The position numbers were made by a program, and so were the translations under genes. The notes under the pieces are model-generated. The model saw only the letters and a list, made by a program, of their open reading frames with translations, made no database searches and had not been told where the DNA came from. A stretch of DNA of 64,000 nt. It comes from Halomarina rubra. GTDB lineage: Archaea > Halobacteriota > Halobacteria > Halobacteriales > Haloarculaceae. Below, in pieces: positions 1 through 8,250 of this stretch (position 1 is its first letter; the number at the start of each line of letters is the position of its first letter). The stretch is taken from assembly GCF_023699475.1 (NCBI RefSeq), contig NZ_JALXFV010000002.1:667393-731392 (forward strand), in the 5' to 3' direction.

Positions 1-1
1 G

Positions 2-1735
2 ACGCGCTCGGTGACGCGCTACCTCCACCCGACACGCTCGGAACTCGGCGAGATAGACGACGCCGCGCTCGAAGAGAGCCGCGTCGACCGCGCGTTCGAG
101 TACCTCGCGTTCGACACGACCTGTCTCGTCGAGGAGGACGACGAACCGCCCCACCGCATCGACGACGAAGCGCTCGAAGTCGTCCAGGAGATAGCCGCCC
201 TGCTCGACGCGACGTCCGTCGACCAGGGGCAGGTGATGCGTAAACTCGTCGTCGACGGGTCGAACACCTCCGGGTTCCAGCGCTCGATGCTCGTCGGCAC
301 CGACGGCGAGATCCAGACCGACGACGGTCCCGTGGGCGTCGCCGACCTCCTGCTCGAAGAGGAGTCCGCCGGCCGCGTCGAAGAACGCGACGACGGCGTC
401 ACCTACGCGCTCGACCGGCTCGGCATCCCGCTCGTCGAGATCGGCACGAAACCCGACATCCGCTCGCCCGAGCAGGCCCAGGAGGCCGCCGCCCAGATCG
501 GGATGTTGCTCCGCTCGACCGGCCAGGTCAAACGCGGGCTGGGAACCATCCGCCAGGACGTCAACATCTCCATCGCGGAGGGCGCGCGCGTCGAGTTGAA
601 GGGCGTCCAGAGTCTCGCCGACATCGCCGACATCGTCCGGAACGAGGTGGGTCGGCAGGTCGAACTCGTCGCCATCCGCGACGAACTCGCCGACCGCGAC
701 GCCAGCGTCGGCGACCCACGGGACGTGAGCGACACGTTCGCCGACACCGACAGCGGCGTCATCGCGGGCGCGGCGAAGGTGATGGCCGTGCCCCTCTACG
801 GGTTCGACGGTCTGGTCGGCCGGGAGATCCAGCCCGACCGCCGCCTCGGGACGGAGTTCTCCGACCACGTCAAACGCTCGGGGGCGGGCGGTATCTTCCA
901 CACCGACGAACTGCCCGCCTACGGCGTCACGGCGGAGGAGGTCGCGTCTCTCCGAGAGGCCGTCGACGCGAGCGACGACGACGCCGTCGCGCTCGTCGCG
1001 GCCAGTGCGTCGGTCGCAGAGAGCGCCATCGACGCCGTCGCGGAGCGCGCCGAGGTCGCCGTCGAGGGCGTCCCCGAGGAGACCCGCGGCGCGAACGACG
1101 ACGGCACCTCCCGGTACCTGCGCCCACTGCCCGGCGCGGCCCGGATGTACCCCGAGACGGACGTCCCGCCTGTCGACCTCGACCTCGGTGCGGTCGAGAC
1201 GCCCGAACTGCTCACCGAGCGCGTCGACCGTTACGTCGCGGAGTACGGCCTCGGCGAGGGGCTCGCAGAGCAGGTCGCCTTCGGGCGACGGATGCCCGTC
1301 TTCGAGACGGCGGTCGAGCAGGGTGTCGACCCGACGCTCGCCGCCGGGACGCTGGAGTCGACCGTCACCAAACTCCGCCGTGACGACGTGTCCGTGGAGA
1401 ACCTCCGCGACGACCACTTCCTCGCCGTGTTCGAAGCCGTCGAGTCCGACGAGTTGGCGAAGGAGGGCGTCGACCCCGTCCTCCGGGCGCTCGCCGAGGA
1501 CCCCGAGATGAGCGTCGAAGAGGCCTCGGAGGAGGCCGGCGTCGCCGGCGTCGACGAGAGCGAGGTCCGCGAGACCATCGCCGAGGTCGTCGAGCGCAAC
1601 GGCGACCAGGTCGAAGAGGAGGGGATGGGCGCGTTCTCCGGGCTGATGGGCGAGGCGATGGGCGCGCTCCGCGGGAAGGCAGACGGCGAACTCGTCAGCG
1701 CCGTCCTGCGCGAGGAGATTCAGAAACGCGCCTGA
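2..1735 (+). CDS. gatE: Glu-tRNA(Gln) amidotransferase subunit E, 5'-truncated
   Basis: GatE works with GatD to convert Glu-tRNA(Gln) to Gln-tRNA(Gln), the archaeal route to glutaminyl-tRNA. The frame is open to the window's left edge. The GTG at 11 is only the first start-like codon inside a longer gene, so the N-terminal few dozen residues are missing. The GatB/GatE family signature IRQDVNIS is at about residues 178-185 of the visible protein, followed by the ELKGVQ stretch. A GAD-type insert that marks GatE rather than GatB follows (about 250-390), and the end is a helical YqeY-like tail that binds tRNA. Family length is about 620 residues and 578 are visible. The next gene is convergent and starts its stop codon 27 bases on. 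Confidence 0.95.
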   Translation, partial: TRSVTRYLHPTRSELGEIDDAALEESRVDRAFEYLAFDTTCLVEEDDEPPHRIDDEALEVVQEIAALLDATSVDQGQVMRKLVVDGSNTSGFQRSMLVGTDGEIQTDDGPVGVADLLLEEESAGRVEERDDGVTYALDRLGIPLVEIGTKPDIRSPEQAQEAAAQIGMLLRSTGQVKRGLGTIRQDVNISIAEGARVELKGVQSLADIADIVRNEVGRQVELVAIRDELADRDASVGDPRDVSDTFADTDSGVIAGAAKVMAVPLYGFDGLVGREIQPDRRLGTEFSDHVKRSGAGGIFHTDELPAYGVTAEEVASLREAVDASDDDAVALVAASASVAESAIDAVAERAEVAVEGVPEETRGANDDGTSRYLRPLPGAARMYPETDVPPVDLDLGAVETPELLTERVDRYVAEYGLGEGLAEQVAFGRRMPVFETAVEQGVDPTLAAGTLESTVTKLRRDDVSVENLRDDHFLAVFEAVESDELAKEGVDPVLRALAEDPEMSVEEASEEAGVAGVDESEVRETIAEVVERNGDQVEEEGMGAFSGLMGEAMGALRGKADGELVSAVLREEIQKRA

Positions 1736-1762
1736 GACCGGGCGCCGACCCGTCTTCTGCCG

Positions 1763-4336
1763 TCAGCGTCCCAGTAGCCCCCGCAGCCGCGGCAGTCTCC
1801 CCGGCGGTTCGGCGTCGAGGGTGGTCCGGCGCTCGGCGCGCTCCTCGACCCGACGCCGGGCGACGGGGAACGGCTTGTAGTCGAACTCCTCGTACAGCGA
1901 CAGTTGGTCTTCGAGTCGCTCGGGAACCGACCCCCGGACCGCACCCGCGAGGTCTCGCGCCGAGAGGTGGCCGACGTTCGAGGGTGCGAGTACCCCTCGC
2001 CCTCGGTCCTCGGCCGGCGAGACGACCTGGTTCCACGACCCGCGGTTGACCATCGGAATCTCACAGACCGGCAGACCACCCATCGGCGAGAACCCGGTCG
2101 TTCGGAGGTCGCGTCGCCAGTCGGCGGGGTCGTCGCTGTCGAACTCCTCGGTGAGCGTCTCGGCGGCGGCCCCCATCGCGTCCAGGACGACGCTGTCTCG
2201 GTCCCCACCACCGGACCGTTCCGCGTCCCGGTTCGCTCGCGAATCGTCGGCCGATTCGGGAGTTTCGAACCAGTCGTGTGCGGTCTCGCCTTCGAGTGCC
2301 GCCACGAGCGCCACGTCGCGGTCGGTGCGAGCGTGGTCGCCCGCGTGAGGGTCCTCGTTCTCCTCGGGGTGGACGTCCAGCGGCGGGTCGAAGACGAGTT
2401 CGGGCGTCAGGTCGCCGAGCACGGGACCGAACACGCGTGCCTGTAGCTCCTGTCGCGTCTCCTCCCAGATCGCCATCGCCGCGAAGTCGTAACGGCCGTC
2501 GCCGTCCGCATCGAACCCGCCGTCCCGTTCGGGGTCGTCGGGGTCGGCCGCCCCCTCCGCCCACGTGTAGCCCGCTTCGTGCCACGCGTCGAGTTCGTCG
2601 GCCATCGCTCGCACCTGTGGGTCCTCGCTCTCGCGAGCCACGTCGGCGAGAATCGGCGCGGAGTGACGAGCCACCGGGTCACGCGTGGCGGCCTCCTTCA
2701 GGATGGCCTCGACGGAGCCGAGCGACAACGGCCCGTCGGCGAGGTGTTCCTGGACGACGTCGTCGAGCAGGTCGACGCGGTGGATGGAGCCCCAACGTCC
2801 CTCGGCGTCGCCCGCTCGCCACCCCGTCGCGGGGGCGTTGTTCCACTGGCAGAAGTAGCCCCGTTCGGGGTCGGTCCCCGAGAGTTCGAGACCCGCCCCG
2901 ACGCGCGTGCCGTGCCAGCGGAACGCGTCGGCGGGCACCGGCAGGCGGGGGTCGACGTCGTCCGGTCGTCCGGGGACGCGCCCGGTGTGGAGGTGTCGCA
3001 CCTCCTCGTCGTCGGCGAACAGGAAGTTGAAGCTGAACGGGAACTCCGCGAGGTGGGCTTCGGCCTCGGCGGGCGAGTCGAGCGCGCCGAGTTCCGCCCA
3101 CGAGAGCGCGGCTTCGAGTTCCTGCCCGCGGGTCGTCGTCCGCTGCGCCCACGCGACGCGCTCGGTCGGGTTCCACGCGACGACGGGCATCGTCGCCCCG
3201 CCCGCCTCGATCCACGCCAACTGCTGAGTCTCGCTGCCGGCCGGTCGCTGGCCGTCGGCGAGTGCTCCGAGTCGCGACGGCGAGTGGGTCACCTCCTCGG
3301 TTCGGAACTCGCGCCAGCGGCCACGCCAGTAGTAGCGGTCGTCGTCGGTCGGGTGGAGTCGGACGGCGACGGTGTCGCGCATGTCGTCGTAGCCGCTGGT
3401 CACCGACCACGCGAACTCGGGCGTGCGACCGATGACGACGCCGGGCGTGCCGACGACGGCGATTCCGGCACAGTCGAACCCCGCACCGTGGAGACCGACC
3501 TCGTGGATGACCGGCGGGCGGAAGTAGCCCATCTGGGGGCCGCCGAACATGAGCGGCGACCCGGTCTCCGTCTGCTCGCCCGCGACGACGAGCGCGTTCG
3601 ACCCCCACTCGAAGCCCGCGAGTTCGCCGCGCGCCCGCTGGAGGCCGAAGACGCTCCCCTCCTGCTCGCCCCACGGCACCGCGCCGAGCGCCGCGCTCGC
3701 GAGGTCGAGTTGCTCGTCGGGGACCGCCTCGAACGGGAGCAGGTCCTCGCCGCCGTCGTGAGCATCGTCGAGCGTCGCGGTGTGGTCGTCGGGCACCCGC
3801 AGCCAGTTGAGGTCGCCGTACGCCTCGTACGCCGTCTCGCGGTCGCCCAGGGTCTCTTCGAGCCGAGCGAACCGCGCGGCGTTACCGATCTCGTGGCCGC
3901 CGAAGGTGCCGAAGAAGCCGATCATGTACGCGAGGATGGCGACGGTGTCGAGCGGTTCCCACGGCTCGGGGAGGTGGCCGAGCGTGAGGAACTCCGCGGG
4001 TAGGTCGCGCATCGCCTCCGCGCGTCGCCGGTTGACCCCCGCGGCGAACCCCTCCAGCACCGCCCTCGCCTCGGGCGGGACGCGCTCGTACTGCCGTTCG
4101 AGCTCCGCGCGCGTGTAGAGGTCACGGCGGACCTGCCGGTCGGAGGCGACCTGCGAGGGGCCGAGCACGCTCGCGCTGTCGCCGTAGCCGACGTGTCGCA
4201 ACACGTCCATCTGGAACAGGCGGTCGCGAGCCTGTGCGTACCCCTGGCCGTACCCCAGCGCGTACCGCGAGTCGGCGTAGACGTGGCTCACGCCGTACTC
4301 GTCGGTCAACAGCTCGACGTCCGTCTCGTCGTTCAT
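1763..4336 (-). CDS. Penicillin acylase family Ntn-hydrolase
   Basis: This 857-residue protein belongs to the penicillin acylase (S45) group of N-terminal nucleophile amidases, made as a precursor that cuts itself. The likely new N-terminal serine is Ser246 in the motif WGSNALVV, where family members start the beta chain. A WNNAPATGW segment near residue 520 matches the family's conserved Asn region. The alpha part begins at once with the typical DEYGVSHVYA and QGYAQARDRLFQMD motifs. I chose ATG at 4336 over a GTG at 4354 because the family motif begins directly after it. No signal peptide or Tat motif is visible, so unlike many bacterial relatives it may act in the cytoplasm. The substrate is unknown; acyl-homoserine lactones, aculeacin-like amides and N-acyl amino acids are family possibilities. 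Confidence 0.9.
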   Translation of the reverse strand: MNDETDVELLTDEYGVSHVYADSRYALGYGQGYAQARDRLFQMDVLRHVGYGDSASVLGPSQVASDRQVRRDLYTRAELERQYERVPPEARAVLEGFAAGVNRRRAEAMRDLPAEFLTLGHLPEPWEPLDTVAILAYMIGFFGTFGGHEIGNAARFARLEETLGDRETAYEAYGDLNWLRVPDDHTATLDDAHDGGEDLLPFEAVPDEQLDLASAALGAVPWGEQEGSVFGLQRARGELAGFEWGSNALVVAGEQTETGSPLMFGGPQMGYFRPPVIHEVGLHGAGFDCAGIAVVGTPGVVIGRTPEFAWSVTSGYDDMRDTVAVRLHPTDDDRYYWRGRWREFRTEEVTHSPSRLGALADGQRPAGSETQQLAWIEAGGATMPVVAWNPTERVAWAQRTTTRGQELEAALSWAELGALDSPAEAEAHLAEFPFSFNFLFADDEEVRHLHTGRVPGRPDDVDPRLPVPADAFRWHGTRVGAGLELSGTDPERGYFCQWNNAPATGWRAGDAEGRWGSIHRVDLLDDVVQEHLADGPLSLGSVEAILKEAATRDPVARHSAPILADVARESEDPQVRAMADELDAWHEAGYTWAEGAADPDDPERDGGFDADGDGRYDFAAMAIWEETRQELQARVFGPVLGDLTPELVFDPPLDVHPEENEDPHAGDHARTDRDVALVAALEGETAHDWFETPESADDSRANRDAERSGGGDRDSVVLDAMGAAAETLTEEFDSDDPADWRRDLRTTGFSPMGGLPVCEIPMVNRGSWNQVVSPAEDRGRGVLAPSNVGHLSARDLAGAVRGSVPERLEDQLSLYEEFDYKPFPVARRRVEERAERRTTLDAEPPGRLPRLRGLLGR

Positions 4337-4428
4337 TGTTGTCGAGTGACACACTCGCGGACCAAGAAGCTATGCGCCGGTGACGGTCACGGCAGAAGGC
4401 TCACCCCGGTCGGGTCGGACGGTAGGGT

Positions 4429-4614
4429 ATGGTCTCCGGTCTCCTCGACGCGACCCTCACGCTCGGCCTGCTGGCTGCCTGTTCGCTCGCGCTCGTCGGG
4501 ACGACCTACCGGAGTCTCGACCGTCTCGGCGTCCCGAACCACTACCTCCGGTCGCTGGTGACGTCGGTCGTCGCCACCGTCGGCGGCTACCTGCTGCTCG
4601 GTCTCCTGCTCTGA
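4429..4614 (+). CDS. Small two-helix membrane protein
   Basis: A 61-residue protein with two hydrophobic helices (about residues 4-24 and 44-61) joined by a short polar loop carrying Arg, Asp and Tyr. It is divergent from the penicillin acylase gene and convergent with the TrmJ-like gene. Codon use matches the neighbours, which argues that it is a real gene. I do not recognise a named family and no function can be assigned. Confidence 0.65.
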   Translation: MVSGLLDATLTLGLLAACSLALVGTTYRSLDRLGVPNHYLRSLVTSVVATVGGYLLLGLLL

Positions 4615-4636
4615 CCGTCCCGCCGGGGCGAACCGC

Positions 4637-5365
4637 CTACTCGTAGCGCTCTGGGTCCTCGATGCGGTTCTCGGCCCGGCGCAGGATACCCCGGAGCGTA
4701 CTCACCTCGCGGGTCGTCGGGTGGGCGCGACCGACGAGGCGACGGAACATGCGACGGGTCTGCTGGCGGCGCTCCTCGACGATACCCGCGGTCTCGACGA
4801 ACGTGGCCCACTGGTCGTGGAGACCGACGACGTCCTCCTGTGGCGCGCGGTCGACCTCCGTGGGGTGCTGGTACTCCTCCAGCGTGAGCGTCCGCAGTTC
4901 GTACAGCACGATGGTCGCCGCCTGCCCGAGGTTGAGGACGGGGTAGTCGGCGCTGGCGGGGATGGTACACACCTCGTCCATCCGTTCGAGTTCGGTGTTG
5001 TGCAGGCCGACGCGCTCGCGACCGAACACGACGCAGACGTCGGTCTCGACGCCTTCGAGCGACTCGGCGAGTTCGCGCGGCGTCCGGAACGGGTAACGGA
5101 CGTGCCGACGCTCGTCGTCGTTCGTGACGGCGGTCGTCCCGACGGTGTGGTAGTTCTCGACGACGTGGTCGAGACTCACCTCGCGGGCGTCCGGGAGGAC
5201 GTCCTCGCGGGCCTGTCCGGCGAAGCCGTAGGCCTCGCCGTCCTCGTCGAGTTCCGGCGGGTCGACGAGGAGGAGTTCGGAGAGGCCGAAGTTCTTCATC
5301 GCCCGTGCGATGGTCCCGACGTTGCCGGGGGTCTGGGCGTCCACGACGGCGACCGCGACGTTCAT
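4637..5365 (-). CDS. trmJ: SPOUT tRNA 2'-O-methyltransferase, TrmJ-like
   Basis: A 242-residue SPOUT (SpoU/TrmH) methyltransferase. The N-terminus has the family's NVGTIARAMKNFG motif (about 15-27). The trefoil-knot SAM-binding motifs are FGRERVGL (about 113) and ADYPVLNLGQA (about 135). TrmJ methylates the ribose of residue 32 in tRNA anticodon loops, and the C-terminal helical region (about 165-242) fits the dimeric TrmJ layout. The start is the ATG at 5365; a longer open frame upstream encodes only Arg-rich noise. It lies 71 bases downstream of a conserved hypothetical gene on the same strand, possibly in one transcript. The fold is certain; the exact tRNA position is inferred. Confidence 0.88.
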   Translation of the reverse strand: MNVAVAVVDAQTPGNVGTIARAMKNFGLSELLLVDPPELDEDGEAYGFAGQAREDVLPDAREVSLDHVVENYHTVGTTAVTNDDERRHVRYPFRTPRELAESLEGVETDVCVVFGRERVGLHNTELERMDEVCTIPASADYPVLNLGQAATIVLYELRTLTLEEYQHPTEVDRAPQEDVVGLHDQWATFVETAGIVEERRQQTRRMFRRLVGRAHPTTREVSTLRGILRRAENRIEDPERYE

Positions 5366-5436
5366 TGGACGGAGTTGCCGGCCGTTAGTGAAAAACGGCG
5401 CGTCTCGGCGGTCCCGCCGGCAGTGCCTCGCCGACC

Positions 5437-5961
5437 TCAGAGGTCGAGGTCCGAGAAGTCGATTCCGAGTGCGTCCCGTTCCTCCTCGCTCATCTCGGCG
5501 AGTTCGGTCTCCAGGTCGTCGAGCTGTGGGTTCGGTTCGGGCTGGACGAGTTCGTCGGGGTCGGTGTCGACGTGCTCCATCCCTCCGTAGTCGTCGGGCA
5601 CCTCGCCCTCGGCGACGAACCACTGGTGGAAGGCGTTCTGCATGAGACGGTCGCCCGCGAGGTCCGCGCCGCCGACCTCGCGGAACCAGTAGAGGAACTC
5701 CCGCTCGTGGTCGTCGCAGAGCAACACCTCGCCCAGCGGTTCCCCGTACACCACCTTCGCCTGCTTGCAACGTCGTTTCTCCTCCTCGCCGTGAATCAGC
5801 CAGCAGACGTCACACGGCTGGTCGACGAGCGTCGCCAGACGGGCGATGCGCTCGCGTGGCTCGGGCGGAATCTGCGCGAGCGGCTTGAGCGTTCCGTCCT
5901 CGCCGAGTATCTCCTGCTCGTCGAATCGCCAACCCCGGAGCCCGATGCTCACTTTGCTCAT
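5437..5961 (-). CDS. Conserved haloarchaeal protein with a Cys-rich zinc-finger-like motif
   Basis: A 174-residue acidic protein. The middle carries CDVC (about 50-53), a further Cys about 14 residues on and a CDDH motif about 14 residues after that, an arrangement that could bind one zinc ion. The last 50 residues are highly acidic and end in DFSDLDL. The start is the ATG at 5961, because further upstream the frame is Arg/Ser-rich noise. A TATA-like element at 5983-5992 sits about 27 bases before the ATG, so the message is probably leaderless. It is followed on the same strand by the TrmJ-like gene, which hints at an RNA-related role, but I cannot assign one. Confidence 0.8.
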   Translation of the reverse strand: MSKVSIGLRGWRFDEQEILGEDGTLKPLAQIPPEPRERIARLATLVDQPCDVCWLIHGEEEKRRCKQAKVVYGEPLGEVLLCDDHEREFLYWFREVGGADLAGDRLMQNAFHQWFVAEGEVPDDYGGMEHVDTDPDELVQPEPNPQLDDLETELAEMSEEERDALGIDFSDLDL

Positions 5962-5982
5962 ACTCGTCGTACCCGACGCGGC

Positions 5983-5992
5983 GAGAAAAGGG
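5983..5992 (-). promoter_or_regulatory. TATA-box promoter of the zinc-finger-like gene
   Basis: On the minus strand this reads CCCTTTTCTC, a T-rich element centred 27 bases before the ATG at 5961. That is the haloarchaeal distance for a leaderless transcript. It mirrors the CCCTTTTCC element on the other strand at 6021-6029. Confidence 0.5.
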
Positions 5993-6004
5993 ACGTGTTT
6001 CGTC

Positions 6005-6023
6005 GGGTGTGCAACGCACACCC
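6005..6023. promoter_or_regulatory. Perfect inverted repeat, candidate operator
   Basis: GGGTGTGC, a three-base spacer AAC, then GCACACCC form a perfect 8-bp inverted repeat. It lies between two divergent promoters: the minus-strand TATA at 5983-5992, and a plus-strand CCCTTTTCC element at 6021-6029 that begins inside the right arm. The position fits a binding site for a dimeric regulator acting on the zinc-finger-like gene, the Bat-like gene, or both. Confidence 0.5.
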
Positions 6024-6068
6024 TTTTCCTCGGCCCTTCCATAAGTCGTTCAAGTCGGACCGACCGGC

Positions 6069-7739
6069 GTGAGGAGAAGTGTGAGCAACTTCGGAAACAA
6101 CATTGAGTCGGATTCGGCCGAGGGCGCGCCCACGACGCGCTCGGTCTTTCGGTCCCATCCGCTCGCAAGCGCGAGTTTCGACACCCTCCCGACACAGGTC
6201 GCCATCCTCGACGGTCACGGTGAGATCGTCTACACCAACGAGGCGTGGCGCGAGTTCGGGGAGGCGAACGACATCGAGGGCGACCCCCACACCATCGGGT
6301 CCAACTACCTCTCGGTCACCGAGACGGCGAACGACGAGTCCGCGACGACCGCCGCCGAGGGGTTGAAGGCCGTGCTCGCGGGCGAGCGCGAGGAGTTCGC
6401 GTTCGACTACCCGTGTCACGCCCCCGACGAGAAGCGGTGGTTCACGATGCGTGCCGTCGGGTTCGTCCACGAGGGCGAGCGGTTCGTGCTCGTCCTCCAC
6501 CTGAACGTCACCGACCAGAAGCTCGCCGAGCAGCGCGCTCGGCAGCACAACCAGGAGTTGGAGACGAGCAACCGCGTCGGCGAACTCATCCGCGGGCTGA
6601 CACAGCGACTGTTCGACGCCGACAGTCGCGAACAGCTCGAACAGGGCCTCTGTGACGGACTAGTCGTCGAGGACGACCTCTACTCGTTCGCCTGGACGAC
6701 CCAACGGGACGTCAACGACGACGGCATCAGACCCCGCACGTTCGCGGGCGACGACGACGGCTTCCTCGACGCGGCCGGCGACCTCTCCCACCAGACGCGT
6801 GCGGAGAGCGCCGTCGGCATCGCGACGAGCGAGCGCTGTGTCCACCACGAGTTGGCCGACACGGCCCCCGAAGACCCCCTCTCGCAGGCGGTCTTCGAGT
6901 CCGGTGCCTCCGGCTACGTCGTCGTCCCGATGGCGTACAACGAGACGACCCACGGGTCGCTCATCGTACACACGACCCGAAACACGCCGTTCACCGAGTC
7001 CGAGCGGACCGCACTCGGCTTGCTCGGCGAGACGGTCGGCTACGCAATCACCGCCCTGGAGAACCGCCGACTGCTCAACGCCGACAGCGTCGTCGAACTC
7101 GAACTCGCCGTCGACACGTCGGCGATCGTCGACCTCTCGGCGCGGGTCGACTGCCCGGTCCGCCTCGACGGGTTCGTCCCGCTCGCCTCCGGCACCGCCA
7201 TCCTCTACCTGGTGTTCTCGGGGTGTGACGGGGACCGGGTCCGCGAGGAGGCCGCCGCCATCCCCGCCATCGACCGGGTGAAGGCGGTCGCCGAACGCGA
7301 CGGGAAGCAGGTGTTCGAGGCCATCGTCTCGGAGGACTCGGCGGTCGCCACCCTCGCCGACGCCGGTGCGAACGTCACCGAAGCCGTCGTCGAGGAGGGA
7401 ACCGGCCGCGTCGTCGTCGAGGTCTCCCCGGAGACGGACGTTCGAGAGTTCATCGCGACCGTCCGCGGGTCGTACCCCACGGCGGAGCTACTGGCGAAAC
7501 GGACCGTCGAACACCCGGTCGACGCCCGCCCCGACGTGAGTCCGCTCGCCGGCCTCACCGACCGCCAGCGCTCCATCGTCGAGGCGTCGTACCACGCGGG
7601 CTACTTCGAGTGGCCGCGTGACTCCTCGGGGACGGACATCGCTGCGTCGTTCGACATCTCGCCGCCGACGTTCCACCAGCACCTCCAGGTGGGCCTCGGC
7701 AAACTGCTCTCGTCGGTCGTCGAGGACCAGTCGGCCTGA
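6069..7739 (+). CDS. Bat-like PAS/GAF sensor with bacterio-opsin-activator HTH
   Basis: A 556-residue one-component regulator of the haloarchaeal bacterioopsin-activator type. An N-terminal PAS domain (about 35-150, with the stretch VYTNEAWREFGE) is followed by a GAF-like domain (about 170-325) and a Bat-specific domain (about 335-485). The C-terminal HTH_10 begins LTDRQRSIVEASYHAGYFEWPR and includes DIAASFDISPPTFHQHL. GTG at 6069 opens the frame. A second GTG at 6081 is preceded by GGAG at 6073-6076 and is the more likely start. The promoter element at 6021-6029 then leaves a short leader, consistent with ribosome-binding-site use. No heme or flavin ligand is obvious, so the input signal is unknown. 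Confidence 0.9.
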   Translation: MRRSVSNFGNNIESDSAEGAPTTRSVFRSHPLASASFDTLPTQVAILDGHGEIVYTNEAWREFGEANDIEGDPHTIGSNYLSVTETANDESATTAAEGLKAVLAGEREEFAFDYPCHAPDEKRWFTMRAVGFVHEGERFVLVLHLNVTDQKLAEQRARQHNQELETSNRVGELIRGLTQRLFDADSREQLEQGLCDGLVVEDDLYSFAWTTQRDVNDDGIRPRTFAGDDDGFLDAAGDLSHQTRAESAVGIATSERCVHHELADTAPEDPLSQAVFESGASGYVVVPMAYNETTHGSLIVHTTRNTPFTESERTALGLLGETVGYAITALENRRLLNADSVVELELAVDTSAIVDLSARVDCPVRLDGFVPLASGTAILYLVFSGCDGDRVREEAAAIPAIDRVKAVAERDGKQVFEAIVSEDSAVATLADAGANVTEAVVEEGTGRVVVEVSPETDVREFIATVRGSYPTAELLAKRTVEHPVDARPDVSPLAGLTDRQRSIVEASYHAGYFEWPRDSSGTDIAASFDISPPTFHQHLQVGLGKLLSSVVEDQSA

Positions 7740-7792
7740 GCGTCGACGAGAAAGGGATGCACTCGGCTGCGGGGGACCTCGGAGGCGCTGAC

Positions 7793-8191
7793 TCAGTTCT
7801 CGCGGACGTACGCGCGCTCTTCTTGCACGGCGAACAGACACGCCGCCGTCTCCTCGAAGTGCGGCCCCGGTGCGACGCGGCCACGCTCGGGGTCGTAGTC
7901 GACGACACCGTAGTCCGCGAGTTTCGGGAGGTGGACGTGGTGGAACTCGACGCGGACGGTCGAGAGGTCGGCGTCGGACTGCGGGTGGTGGGCTACCAGC
8001 GCGCCGACGAAGCCGTCGACGTCCTCCTCGGCGGACTCGTCGGCGAGACGGCGGACTGCACGGCGTCGCCAGCGGTGGTCGAGCGCGGCGAACAGGTGGT
8101 CCATCGCGATACCGCCGGTGGACGCCGAGGGCGAACCGACCGGCGTCTCGGTGGAGGGTTGTGGGTGTGCCATCCTTGTACTGGCCGACAT
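7793..8191 (-). CDS. Small winged-helix (DUF7344-like) protein
   Basis: A 132-residue protein whose core resembles the short haloarchaeal winged-helix regulators. A FAALDHRWRRRAVRRL helix is followed by a predicted recognition region ending HLPKLADYGVVDYDPERGRV, the usual wing of these proteins. ATG at 8191 opens the frame. ATG at 8173 (MAHPQPS) is better placed for a leaderless message from the TTAA-containing element near 8200-8207. It converges with the Bat-like gene. A DNA-binding role is inferred from the fold and the target is unknown. Confidence 0.75.
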   Translation of the reverse strand: MSASTRMAHPQPSTETPVGSPSASTGGIAMDHLFAALDHRWRRRAVRRLADESAEEDVDGFVGALVAHHPQSDADLSTVRVEFHHVHLPKLADYGVVDYDPERGRVAPGPHFEETAACLFAVQEERAYVREN

Positions 8192-8250
8192 CAGCCAGTG
8201 GTTAAGTGAGGCTACCTAATGGGTTAGGGAAAAACTGTCAATTCGGTCGA

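Noticed and set aside
1904-4003. Long plus-strand frames (2278-3030, 2579-4003) within the penicillin acylase gene
   Set aside because: They are Arg-rich mirrors of the minus-strand gene, caused by GC-rich codons, with no recognisable motif.
6069-6080. GTG at 6069 as definite start of the Bat-like gene
   Set aside because: GGAG at 6073-6076 followed by GTG at 6081 is better placed, so the first GTG is only an option.
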